DNA from: Acidobacteriota bacterium
Lineage (GTDB): Bacteria; Acidobacteriota; Thermoanaerobaculia; Multivoradales; Multivoraceae
NCBI GenBank assembly: GCA_029263415.1
Contig: JAJCXN010000048.1
Location: forward strand, 325,169 to 389,168
Length of the DNA: 64,000 nt
Direction of reading: 5' to 3'
Numbering within the stretch: position 1 is the stretch's first letter; each line of letters begins with the position of its first letter. Positions 36,118 through 44,058 of the stretch are shown one piece after another. The position numbers were made by a program, and so were the translations under genes. The notes under the pieces were generated by a model. That model had not been told where the DNA came from and searched no databases. It saw only the letters and a program-made list of their open reading frames with translations.

Positions 36118-37197
36118 ATGTACAAACGCGCGACACTCTTGGCTGCTAAGACCACGCTGCTCGCGCTCTCGGCCCTGGCCAGCTGCTGCGCCTTAGAGGT
36201 CACCTTGCGCTGGATTCAACCGAAGGTTGGGACCTTCGCGGACATCTCCCACGATCCAGGCTCTGTACTCCCGGCGAGAGTCGACACCCAGGACGTTGGG
36301 CCGTTGCGGTTTAAAGATCTAGTCCAAGCAACTCCGCAGAGCGATCTGGTGTATCGCCTCCGTGCAAACCTCTCCGGCACGTTCCAAGGCAGCACGGTGC
36401 GCACCAATCGTGCGGGGTTCAGAGACAAAGACATTCCGGTCTCCAAGCCAGCGGGACACCTCAGGATTGTCGCATTGGGCGACTCCGTTCTGTTTGGCTG
36501 GGCGGTCGAGCAGGAGCAGTCGTACTCTTCGCTGCTCGAACAGCCTCTGTCGGCCGCGTGTGGTACTCCCGTTGAGGTCGTGAATACCGGCGTACCCGGC
36601 TACAACACGGTGCAACAGGTCGCACTGTTCAAGTCGATTGGGCAGCACTTCGATCCCGACTTGGTCCTGATCCAAGTTCTCCACAACGACCTTCGCCTAC
36701 CCCACTTTCTTCTGCCACCGCGCTCCTGGCACCCAAGAGACTGGGTGCTGGTCGACAGTATTCGGCGGGTGGGCGGACGTGGGAGCGAGCAACGACTCAC
36801 CCACAATCTGAAACAGCTGAACAGAACAACAAGACGTAAAACTCACGGCCGCTTCGCACACCTCGCCGGTGCCGAACCGTTCGTAGCAGCGCTCGAAGAG
36901 CTGGCCGCCCTGACCAGCCAGAGCAACGTGCCAGTGGTGATGCTGGTCGATGCCGAGGAGGGTGAACCATGGTACTTGGCATCCAGCACTGCGCGCCGCC
37001 TCGGTTTCGATGTGATCAATTCGAGCCCGAACCTAATCGAAGCCCTGCGTGAGAGGGGCGCCCGACCCGACATTGCAGGCTTCGAACAACACATCTGGAT
37101 ATCCAAACAAGATCACCATCCGACCCCGCTCGGCCACGCCATTGTCGCTGAAGCTGCCCTTGAGCCGACCCGTGCCCGACTCTGTCCACCTTCCTGA
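36118..37197 (+). CDS. SGNH/GDSL-family hydrolase, membrane-anchored or lipoprotein
   Basis: This 359-residue protein starts at the ATG at 36118; the frame is open further back, but that part overlaps the membrane protein gene. The N-terminus (LLALSALASCC) is a lipoprotein-like signal with a LASC box. Block I is VALGDSVLFGWA (catalytic Ser in GDS), block II VVNTGVPGYNT (Gly), block III LIQVLHNDLR (Asn), block V DHHPTPLGHAIVAEA (Asp and His dyad). This complete set supports an active esterase, lipase or carbohydrate acetyl-esterase acting outside the inner membrane. The substrate cannot be told from the sequence. Confidence 0.87.
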   Translation: MYKRATLLAAKTTLLALSALASCCALEVTLRWIQPKVGTFADISHDPGSVLPARVDTQDVGPLRFKDLVQATPQSDLVYRLRANLSGTFQGSTVRTNRAGFRDKDIPVSKPAGHLRIVALGDSVLFGWAVEQEQSYSSLLEQPLSAACGTPVEVVNTGVPGYNTVQQVALFKSIGQHFDPDLVLIQVLHNDLRLPHFLLPPRSWHPRDWVLVDSIRRVGGRGSEQRLTHNLKQLNRTTRRKTHGRFAHLAGAEPFVAALEELAALTSQSNVPVVMLVDAEEGEPWYLASSTARRLGFDVINSSPNLIEALRERGARPDIAGFEQHIWISKQDHHPTPLGHAIVAEAALEPTRARLCPPS

Positions 37198-37717
37198 TGA
37201 CCATCGAGGCAAAGCCCAGCGGGCTCGCAGAGCGCAATCGAGCCCTTCTCATCGGCATCGGTTGCGGCACGAGCGGTCGAACCAAGCAGGAGTACATCGG
37301 CATGTCGAAGGTTCAGCAATCGGGGCCCAATAGCGCTCGACGCTCGGGGGCGACCTGGGCATCCCCAAGTCAGTTCGTTTGACACCGTCATCCGAGTAAC
37401 TTCTAGAGATCACGAGAATCCCCCTTAGCCAGAGCTTTCCGCGCAACGCGATAGCGGTAGCTGAGAGCTACCGGTTGACGCGTAGAATCCAGACCTCCGA
37501 GCCACCCGAACCTCACGGAAACTACCTATTGAGAATGCGCTGCTTGTTGGCCAGATCAAGTTTAAGAAAGCCCGAGACAACGACTTTACAATTCTCAGAA
37601 TACAGCAGGCAGCCTTTGGCGAAATCGGACTCTGAGGCGTGGGCCCAGAATGGTCTGGCAGGGGTGCCGTCTGAGCCCTCGTCTGGCACCCTCTCCTGGC
37701 AGCAACGTCTGGGGAAC
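37198..37717. other. convergent intergenic region with one hairpin
   Basis: It lies between the SGNH hydrolase and the convergent secreted protein gene. It contains a perfect 8-bp hairpin at 37455-37473 (CGGTAGCT, loop GAG, AGCTACCG). A minus-strand open frame at 37522-37758 has some protein-like composition but no recognised family and no clear start. Confidence 0.4.
37455..37473. terminator. hairpin, possible terminator
   Basis: An 8-bp perfect stem (37455-37462 with 37466-37473) has a 3-base loop and lies in a convergent gap. It is not followed by a U-tract on either strand, so termination is only possible. Confidence 0.3.
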
Positions 37718-38293
37718 CTAGCGCTTGGCTGGCGTAATGGCGTATTCCTCCTTGGCAACGAATTGCAACTCCTTGCCGTCAGCTTGCTTGAAACTGTTTG
37801 AGCTGACCATGGTAAATGCCACTCTCTCTTTGCCTAGAAGACCGCGAGCATTTGCACCGCGCAGCGAACCGGAGGGACCCTGCACGGAACCCGTGCCAAG
37901 TTGTGCCGATACCGTTGCATCTTGACCGTCATAGCCGATCTGCCAGCGCAGGTTGGCGTTCATGCTTCCGGTCCTTGGGTCGTAGCGGAGTCTCGCTACG
38001 TCCAGCAGCCGCACACTGTATGGTTTGCCTTGCTTGCTAGTCGTTTGCCAATGGAAGCGGCTTTCGACTGATTTTGAGGTGGCCGCTTCGAGCAAGGATG
38101 CCTGCACCCGGATCGTTTCTGGACCAACACTATCGATCTTCGTCCATGAACCGCCGGTCCTCTGGTAGATGTCAATTTGGGCTTTGACTGCGATGTCGAG
38201 CGGCTGCTTTGCATAGGAAACGGCGAGTGCTGTGGCTGCTAAGAGGAACACGCTCAACAGCGTGAGTAGGGTCGTTTTCTTCGGAGAGGTCAT
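37718..38293 (-). CDS. secreted hypothetical protein
   Basis: This 191-residue protein has a clear signal peptide (KKTTLLTLLSVFLLAATALAVSYA). The mature part is beta-rich with alternating polar and hydrophobic residues (VRLLDVARLRYDPRTGSMNA, GYDGQDATVSAQLGTGSVQG), suggesting a small beta-sandwich or barrel. It has no Cys, no catalytic motif I recognise, and no DGFESG tail. It precedes no obvious operon partner; the ketoacyl synthase gene on the same strand is upstream by about 110 bases and could be co-transcribed. Confidence 0.75.
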   Translation of the reverse strand: MTSPKKTTLLTLLSVFLLAATALAVSYAKQPLDIAVKAQIDIYQRTGGSWTKIDSVGPETIRVQASLLEAATSKSVESRFHWQTTSKQGKPYSVRLLDVARLRYDPRTGSMNANLRWQIGYDGQDATVSAQLGTGSVQGPSGSLRGANARGLLGKERVAFTMVSSNSFKQADGKELQFVAKEEYAITPAKR

Positions 38294-38405
38294 GTGGCTA
38301 TTCCTTTCGATCTATTGACGGGGACTTTTCTTGCAGGAACTAGGGGTAGTTATGGGCGACTAGGGCGACAGAAGGTGGCTGACCGCCTGTGAGGGAGAGG
38401 TCTTT

Positions 38406-39698
38406 CTACAGAGCGCTCAAAGCCGCCGCTGAATGGTAGAAGCCACCAAAGCCAATGGCCTGGACAAGGGTGTTGGAGGCACGGAGGTCACGTGGATTCC
38501 GAACGAGGTCAAGACCAGAACAGGTCGGATCCGGATCGTCCAGATTGAGGGTCGCGGGGACCACTTGGTGCTTCAGGCTCAGGCAAGCAGAGATCAATTG
38601 CAACGCGGAAGAGCCGGCACCGTGTTGGCCCAGCATTGACTTCACCGAGTGCACGGCGGGAGTGCAACCTCGGTCGCGAAACACTCTGCTCAGCGCAGTC
38701 GCTTCGACCGCGTCATAGATCACCGAGGAGGAGCCGTTCGCATTCACCACGTCAACATCTCTCGGCGCCCATCGGGCGCGCCTCAAGGTTTCCTCCATAG
38801 TCGCCAAGAGTGGCTCCGCAGATGCGTTGGGTTTGTGGGCTCGATAGCTCCTACCTCGTCCGGTCGCCCTGGTCACCTGGGCGGCCAAACGGGCCAGAAT
38901 CGGCGCACCACGATCCGTTGCCGGGGACTGCCGTTCAACAACAAGAGCGCCGGCACCTTCGCCAATCACGTTGCCATCTCGAGCTTGATCAAAGGGTCTC
39001 GAGGCTCTTTCAGGCTGATCGTTGTAGCTAGTGCTCAAAGCGCCCGCAGAGTTGAGAGCGGCCAGGATGGCGGGAAACAGCTCACTATCGGTGCCCACCA
39101 CGATGACTGCGTCCGCTTGATCGGATTGCAGCAACATCGAAGCGACTCCGATCGCATCCAACGTCGAATTGCAGCCAGTAGAGATCGTCAGCATGGGTCC
39201 GCGAAAATCGAACTCGGCAGAGATGACGCAAGCCGCCGAGTGATTGAACAGATAGAAGGCCTTGGCCGGGTCCACCTCTGAAGGCTGACTGGAACTGGTC
39301 AGGCTTCGACTCTCATACGCTTCCAGCGTTTCTTGCAGACTGCCCAACGACGTCGCGACCACCAGGCCAATTCGGTCGGGCGCGCAGTCGAGTCGCGCGT
39401 CTTGGGTTGCAAGGGCGGTTGCGCCCATCGCCAGCTGGACGCAACGGGGCAGCCGCCTTGCCAATGCCCGCCCCCGGGGAAGATAGTCCGCAAGGTCGAA
39501 GTCGCCAACCTCTGCACCAATGGTCGAGGAACTGCCTTCCGTGGAGCATCTCGTGATCGGTCCAAAGCCATGCCGACCTTTTCGCAGACTCTTCCAGAAG
39601 TCCGCACGTCCGCTACCGATGGCGCTCACTGGCCCTACCCCAGTCACCACGGCGTCGGCAGGCATGGTTCGGGTGGGGTCCGGAGACGGGGGTATCAC
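38406..39698 (-). CDS. beta-ketoacyl synthase (FabF-like) with altered active-site histidines
   Basis: The GTG at 39698 is chosen because AAGGAG (39710-39705) lies 6 bases upstream; product 430 residues. The thiolase-fold condensing-enzyme pattern is clear: AVVTGVGPVSAIGSG at the N-terminus, nucleophile loop TISTGCNSTLDAIGVA with Cys176, FDQARDGNVIGEGAGALVVE and a terminal GFGG loop. In FabB/FabF enzymes the Cys works with two His in N-A-H-G-T-x-T and K-S-x-x-G-H. Here these read NANGSSS and KSMLGQHGAG, so the first His is Asn and the second is Gln (or shifted by one). The enzyme may be a non-extending partner or have changed chemistry. No acyl carrier protein or reductase gene is adjacent. 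Confidence 0.85.
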   Translation of the reverse strand: MIPPSPDPTRTMPADAVVTGVGPVSAIGSGRADFWKSLRKGRHGFGPITRCSTEGSSSTIGAEVGDFDLADYLPRGRALARRLPRCVQLAMGATALATQDARLDCAPDRIGLVVATSLGSLQETLEAYESRSLTSSSQPSEVDPAKAFYLFNHSAACVISAEFDFRGPMLTISTGCNSTLDAIGVASMLLQSDQADAVIVVGTDSELFPAILAALNSAGALSTSYNDQPERASRPFDQARDGNVIGEGAGALVVERQSPATDRGAPILARLAAQVTRATGRGRSYRAHKPNASAEPLLATMEETLRRARWAPRDVDVVNANGSSSVIYDAVEATALSRVFRDRGCTPAVHSVKSMLGQHGAGSSALQLISACLSLKHQVVPATLNLDDPDPTCSGLDLVRNPRDLRASNTLVQAIGFGGFYHSAAALSAL

Positions 39699-39898
39699 AA
39701 GTGGCTCCTTCAGAATGCTGATGAGTCGGCAACCCAACAGACGCAAAACGAGAGAGCAAACCTCCACCCAATCCGCACTTTCTTGGTTTCAGGTTGTGTC
39801 CAGGTTCCTCAGACTGGGTGCCTGCCCCAAAAACAAACTGCCACCAAAGCAGGGCTTCAAGCGCCCTTGCCTACTTATGGGCACCACTACCCGGTACG

Positions 39899-41314
39899 TC
39901 AGTTAGCCACTTTGCCAACGCCTGCATACTGACCCGCGAACTCGTCGAGCTGTGTTCGAATGGCCTCACTGGACAGCCACCGCCCCCGCACCATGACGCC
40001 CACAATCCGCTCGGTGTTGCGAATGTCATCCAACGGGTTCGCCGAGAGCAACACCAAGTCCGCACGCTGTCCCGGCGCCACCGCGCCCCACTCGTCAGAT
40101 TCACCCATGAACTCTGCGGGCCGCGTCGTCGCAGCGCGAATTGCCTCGATCTCCGGAATCCCCGCGTCGACAAAGTCAGCCAGTTCATCGTGCAATGAAA
40201 ACCCAGGCGTCACCATTGGGTTCAGCACGTCCGTTCCGGTCTCCAGGGGTACCCCGGCGTCATGGAAGCTCTTCACCAGTCGCATCATAAAATCCGCTCG
40301 TGGCTGAGCGGCCTTGAGCGTCTGGGCGGTCCGCTCCGGTTTGTCGTTCGCACCCACGAAGCGGTTGTGTGGCGGAGCCCACCATTCGACGATGACCGGG
40401 TCCAGATACCGATTCTGATCCCGTGCCAGCATGGCGTCCAGATCCTCGAACTGCTGAAGGGCGTTCGTGAAAGTCGTCAGAGTTGGCGAAAACCACGTGC
40501 CTGCGTCGGCGGTCATCTTCGTGAAACGCGCCACCACCTCGTCGCTGTAGTCGCTCGTGAAACGCCAGAACTCCTCCACGTGGGTAATTTCGTGCTGGCC
40601 CGAAGCAAAGGCATGTTCAAGCCCCACCAGAATCGGCACATGCCCGACCACCTTCAGATCTACTCTCTTTGCCTCGTCCATCATCGCGTCGTACGCGTCG
40701 GGCTGGATCAGGCTGTAGACCTTGATTAGGTCGTAGCCCTTCGCTTTCGCGTCTCGCACCGCCGCGCGTGCCTCCTCCGGCGAACCAATCGCGCGGCTCA
40801 AAGGCGCCGGCCAGAATGGTTTCTTGCCATCAAACATAGGGGTGCTCACGATTAGCCGCGGCCCTAGTACTTCGCCCCGCTCAATCCGATCCCGCAATTC
40901 CAGAAGTTCGGGGAAACCCGACATCACGCGTACCGTGGTCACGCCGTTGGCTACGAAGAGGTACAGCATGTTTTCGATCGGTTGCACCTTTACTTCCCGC
41001 TTCATCAAGGACGACATGAACCCGTCTGTCGGGAAATGAACGTGCACATCAGTCAACCCCGAAAGCAGGTACTGGCCCGAAGCATCGATTTTGATCGCAT
41101 CATCCGGCACCGGCGTTGAGGCTTTCGCGCCCATCGCCACGATCCGGTCTTCCTCCACGATTACCGTCTGGTTCTCCAGCACACCGCCCGCCTCGACCGA
41201 AACAACATTCACCCCGACAAAGGCCGTTCTCGCGGCTTCAAGGGGATCGCACATGACGGTAGCAACGACCCACAATGAGACTGTGCACACCACACCTGCT
41301 CGGCTGAACGACAT
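39899..41314 (-). CDS. secreted amidohydrolase (imidazolonepropionase-like metal hydrolase)
   Basis: The ATG at 41314 is fixed by GGAGGG (41327-41322) 7 bases upstream; 471 residues. A signal peptide (VVCTVSLWVVATVMC) leads into the typical N-terminal beta-sandwich (VEEDRIVAMGAKAS, ASGQYLLSGLTDVHVHFP). HVH provides the first metal ligands, a Lys in YDLIKVYS may bridge the metals, and further His residues in VVGHVPILVG and EITHVEEFW plus ETGTDVLNP (Asp) complete the site. The ending GAVAPGQRADLVLLSANPL is standard for the superfamily. It probably cleaves cyclic amides or peptides outside the cytoplasm; the substrate is unknown. Confidence 0.88.
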   Translation of the reverse strand: MSFSRAGVVCTVSLWVVATVMCDPLEAARTAFVGVNVVSVEAGGVLENQTVIVEEDRIVAMGAKASTPVPDDAIKIDASGQYLLSGLTDVHVHFPTDGFMSSLMKREVKVQPIENMLYLFVANGVTTVRVMSGFPELLELRDRIERGEVLGPRLIVSTPMFDGKKPFWPAPLSRAIGSPEEARAAVRDAKAKGYDLIKVYSLIQPDAYDAMMDEAKRVDLKVVGHVPILVGLEHAFASGQHEITHVEEFWRFTSDYSDEVVARFTKMTADAGTWFSPTLTTFTNALQQFEDLDAMLARDQNRYLDPVIVEWWAPPHNRFVGANDKPERTAQTLKAAQPRADFMMRLVKSFHDAGVPLETGTDVLNPMVTPGFSLHDELADFVDAGIPEIEAIRAATTRPAEFMGESDEWGAVAPGQRADLVLLSANPLDDIRNTERIVGVMVRGRWLSSEAIRTQLDEFAGQYAGVGKVAN

Positions 41315-41375
41315 TTCAAGGCCCTCCAAATCAAATACCTTCGCTGCTCTGGATCCGACACACTAGCAACTCGGC

Positions 41376-41594
41376 TCAGCCCTTTGGAACCATCCTGGTC
41401 GCCTCCCTACGCATCAGCTCGCCACAAGATGAAGTGGTGCACGACATCGAGTGCACCCGGGAGGATTTCAACCGACTTGATCCGCGATCTTCCGGGAAGT
41501 TGGCTTCGATCGGGACCATGTTGAACTGGTCCGAGCCGTCAGCAACGACTTCGAACTCCTCGAATACGGATACAGAATCGCCGAGTCGAATCAT
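41376..41594 (-). CDS. possible small hypothetical gene or gene remnant
   Basis: This 72-residue frame starts at an ATG with GGGAGG about 10 bases upstream. Its first half (SVSVFEEFEVVADGSDQFNM, VPIEANFPED) has protein-like composition; the second half is Ser/Arg-rich. I do not recognise a family. It could be a decayed gene tail. It lies in a 1-kb stretch that also holds the AlkD relic. Confidence 0.3.
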   Translation of the reverse strand: MIRLGDSVSVFEEFEVVADGSDQFNMVPIEANFPEDRGSSRLKSSRVHSMSCTTSSCGELMRREATRMVPKG

Positions 41595-41996
41595 CAGGAC
41601 CGAACCTCCCGGTTTCTAAGTGGCATCAGGGCGAGAGTCAACGAAACGAAAGTTACGTGCGATCCAGACGAGAACAGCTGTCGAAACGTGCGACGTGCGG
41701 AGCCGGAGCCGCCGCAGTGGCGAACCCGGCAGGGGCGGAAGCGGCAACCGTAAGAAGCGGAAAGACGGTTCCATTCTTCAGATGGGGCTACCCGACGCCA
41801 AGCTCGGTAAGCAACCGACCGGCTCGGCTTGAGCGCTCCACCAGCCGGACACTGGGCACCTTCTGAGAAACGCAGTCGGCCGTACTCCCAGAGTTGGGAT
41901 AGAAGCCAACCACAGGAGACTCAGGCTATGAGCAGAGCAAGCAACATGAAGCGCCCTCCTCTAATGCTATTCATAGCGGCATGTCACAGCGCTGCT

Positions 41997-42196
41997 TTAC
42001 AGAACCCAAAGCTTCTCTGCAAGCTCCGAGTCGTAGGCAACCTTCCTATCCATCGCTTTGAGGAAGGCGTAGCTCACCCCAAACATCTCGCCGGTTCCAC
42101 TGTGGCGCTGGTAAGTCTTACGCGCTGCTCCGACCCGGCAGCCTCCAGTTCCTTCATGACCTCAGCATAGGTGTGTTGAGTGGCCTTTCTCTTCAT
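41997..42196 (-). pseudogene. AlkD-like DNA alkylation repair gene relic, frameshifted and truncated
   Basis: The ATG at 42196 has AAGGAG (42208-42203) 6 bases upstream and begins MKRKATQHTYAEVMKELEAA, GSEQ. The frame is then lost. A neighbouring minus frame continues KTYQRHSGTGEMFGVSYAFL, KAMDRKVAYDSELAEKLW and ends at TAA 41999-41997. Together they match the N-terminus of AlkD-type HEAT-repeat DNA glycosylases (E-x-M-x-E-L-E-A-x-G-x-E-Q-x-R-K-T-Y-x-R-H-G-x-x-x-x-M-F-G-V-S-Y), normally about 220 residues. Only the first 60 or so remain and the frames differ by one base, so the gene is dead. The intact start signal suggests recent decay. Confidence 0.7.
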
Positions 42197-42386
42197 CGTT
42201 TGCTCCTTGGTGATAGCGGGGGATAGCAGAGTACACGTAGCGGGCCGGGGCTTCTACAAGGCCCCCTAGCGGGCTTCGAAACCTCCTGTTCGATCGCTCG
42301 TACCAAGTCCCATCGATTCTTCCCTAACGAAGAGCAGCCAGAATCGCGGCTCCTTCAACTGAACAGAACAGAACAGGGTTTCCGAA

Positions 42387-43313
42387 ATGAATTCCGGACT
42401 TTCACGCTCATTGCCAGCGGTTTTCGCCTTTTGCTTGGCGTTCTTTTCCGTTTTCGCCTCCTCCCCTGCTACTGCCCAAGATGACAGCGACCTCGCGACC
42501 CGCGCTAGTGCCGCCATTGCGGCCGCTGAGTGGGTCGAGGCCCTGAAGCTCTATTCGGAACTGACTACTCTCGAGCCCGACAATGCAGTGGCCTGGTATC
42601 GACGGGGGTTATCAACCATGAGAGCAGAGGGCGACACCTCGGCTGGCCGCAGCGCCTTTGAAAAGGCCCTTGAGCTAGGATTCTCTCCGCAGTTCGCGCT
42701 CTTTGGAGTAGCAAAAAGTCATGTCGTGGACGGCGACTTCAAAGCGGCGATGAGGACTCTCGAAAGGCTAGCCGCAGAGGGGCCGTCGCCCTTGGTTGTT
42801 TCTGCTATGGCTAGCGACGAGCTCTTCGATCAATTCTCTTCGAACCAACGCTTTCAGGAAATCGTCAAAAGTTTGACACCGTGCATGAGCGCAGAGTACC
42901 GGCAGTTCGACTTCTGGATCGGCAAATGGATCGTTAAGAACCCTAGCGGCCAGGTGGTGGGAACCAACACCGTTGCCGAGTCGATGGACGGCTGTCTATT
43001 GACAGAAAACTGGGAATCGGCAGCGGGGGGCCAGAAGGGTACGAGCATGAACTACTACGACCGGGACACAGGGACCTGGTCTCAGATCTATCGAGACAAC
43101 TCAGGAAACATCACCCAATGGCCAGAGCTGAAGGGCGGGCTGGTGGACGGCGCGATGGTGCTCGATAGCGGTCCTGATACCCAACCACGCAGCCGCTGGA
43201 CCTGGAGCATGGAAGACGGCGGTCGCGTTCGACAGATGGCAGAGAACTCGACCGACGGTGGCGACACCTGGACCGTGGTTTGGGATTCGTACTACAACCC
43301 TGTCAAGAACTAG
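42387..43313 (+). CDS. secreted TPR protein with lipocalin-like C-terminal domain
   Basis: This 308-residue protein has a signal peptide (FAFCLAFFSVFASSPATA). Residues about 35-150 hold two or three TPR-like repeats (AIAAAEWVEALKLYSELTTL, AWYRRGLSTMRAEGDTSAGR). From about residue 165 the sequence fits a lipocalin/DUF1579-type beta-barrel (YRQFDFWIGKWIVKNPSGQV, NYYDRDTGTWSQIYRDNSGN, SRWTWSMEDGGRVRQMAENS), as in secreted proteins that describe measured bulk properties of their ligand poorly. It is probably periplasmic. Its stop shares the palindrome CTAG (43310-43313) with the stop of a possible minus-strand micro-gene. Confidence 0.82.
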   Translation: MNSGLSRSLPAVFAFCLAFFSVFASSPATAQDDSDLATRASAAIAAAEWVEALKLYSELTTLEPDNAVAWYRRGLSTMRAEGDTSAGRSAFEKALELGFSPQFALFGVAKSHVVDGDFKAAMRTLERLAAEGPSPLVVSAMASDELFDQFSSNQRFQEIVKSLTPCMSAEYRQFDFWIGKWIVKNPSGQVVGTNTVAESMDGCLLTENWESAAGGQKGTSMNYYDRDTGTWSQIYRDNSGNITQWPELKGGLVDGAMVLDSGPDTQPRSRWTWSMEDGGRVRQMAENSTDGGDTWTVVWDSYYNPVKN

Positions 43314-43465
43314 TCCGCCCTTCGGGTGAGAGAGCGGTAGCCGAGTTCGAGCAACTCGACTTGGTGCCGTTCGATCAGCCCGTTCGCGTCGCTGGCGATG
43401 TTCACTACGCTGCGGGGCTCTTGAAACGATCGTGTGAGAGCTTCTGACTCTGGAAGAGAGGTCAT
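43310..43465 (-). CDS. possible 51-residue micro-gene
   Basis: The frame starts at ATG 43465 in an ATGA overlap with the stop of another short minus frame (about 43462-43610) and reads MTSLPESEALTRSFQEPRS, then VELLELGYRSLTRRAD. The overlap style is that of coupled genes, but both frames are short and unrecognised. They may be remnants of a small two-gene module. Confidence 0.25.
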   Translation of the reverse strand: MTSLPESEALTRSFQEPRSVVNIASDANGLIERHQVELLELGYRSLTRRAD

Positions 43466-44011
43466 CCCCACGCCAGGCGGGCAGTCGGCAGAAGAAAGCC
43501 GACCTCGCCGATGCGGTTTGGTTGCTCCAGATTCCCCGCTGTGGTTACGGAAACCCAACCTTGGGCGTGGAACGGTGTCACCGAACCGATCAACTCACGG
43601 TTCTCCAATCCGGTACTCCGCCCCCGACTAATTCGGCCGAGTAGTTCGATTCCCAGTCTCAGTCGATGCCATGTCGTGCAACAGAAGCGTTGAGCGTACT
43701 TTTCAGCAGCGTTGCCGAGAGAGCAGCGCCCGCTAGAGCGCACGTCTCTCTTGGAACCGTTGCCGCCCAAACATCAACCGGCCTCTTGCGGTGGCTTCAG
43801 CGTGGCTTTGCGGAGTTCATCGGCGACGGGCCGCCTGATGGGCCTTGGCATGTTCTTTGACCTCCTCCAAGGAAGCAAAGGTCCGAAACTCGCGAATAGG
43901 TCCGTCTACGTAGACCGAGAGGCCGATCCCAAGAGTGGACAGAAGCGCTTCTTGATGCCTCGCACTTCCGCTTCGGCGCGCCTGCCCACCCACCGATGGA
44001 GATCATGGATC
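43314..44011. other. gene-poor stretch with possible relics
   Basis: Apart from the two coupled micro-frames near 43.31-43.61 kb and the relic at 43817-44058 on the minus strand, I see nothing certain. It should contain the promoter of the BNR lipoprotein gene. Confidence 0.35.
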
Positions 44012-44058
44012 ATGGCCCAAGATTGCTTGTCGTCCTCCACCTGCCCCAGCAGCTCGAT
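43817..44058 (-). pseudogene. possible frameshifted small-gene relic
   Basis: Minus-strand segments in two frames have strong coding character: ELLGQVEDDKQSWAMIHDLH followed by RWVGRRAEAEVRGIKKRF, then one base out of frame LSTLGIGLSVYVDGPIREF, RTFASLEEVKEHAKAHQAAR and a stop at 43817. I do not recognise the family. It overlaps the 5' end of the BNR gene, so it can only be a relic or that gene starts later. Confidence 0.3.

Noticed and set aside
37522-37758. Minus-strand 78-residue frame with protein-like composition
   Set aside because: It has no clear start signal, overlaps the end of the neighbouring gene and matches no family I know.
41928-42170. 80-residue plus-strand gene with a Shine-Dalgarno-like CAGGAGA upstream
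   Set aside because: The opposite strand of the same stretch carries the AlkD-like relic with family motifs, so the plus-strand frame is best explained as its shadow.
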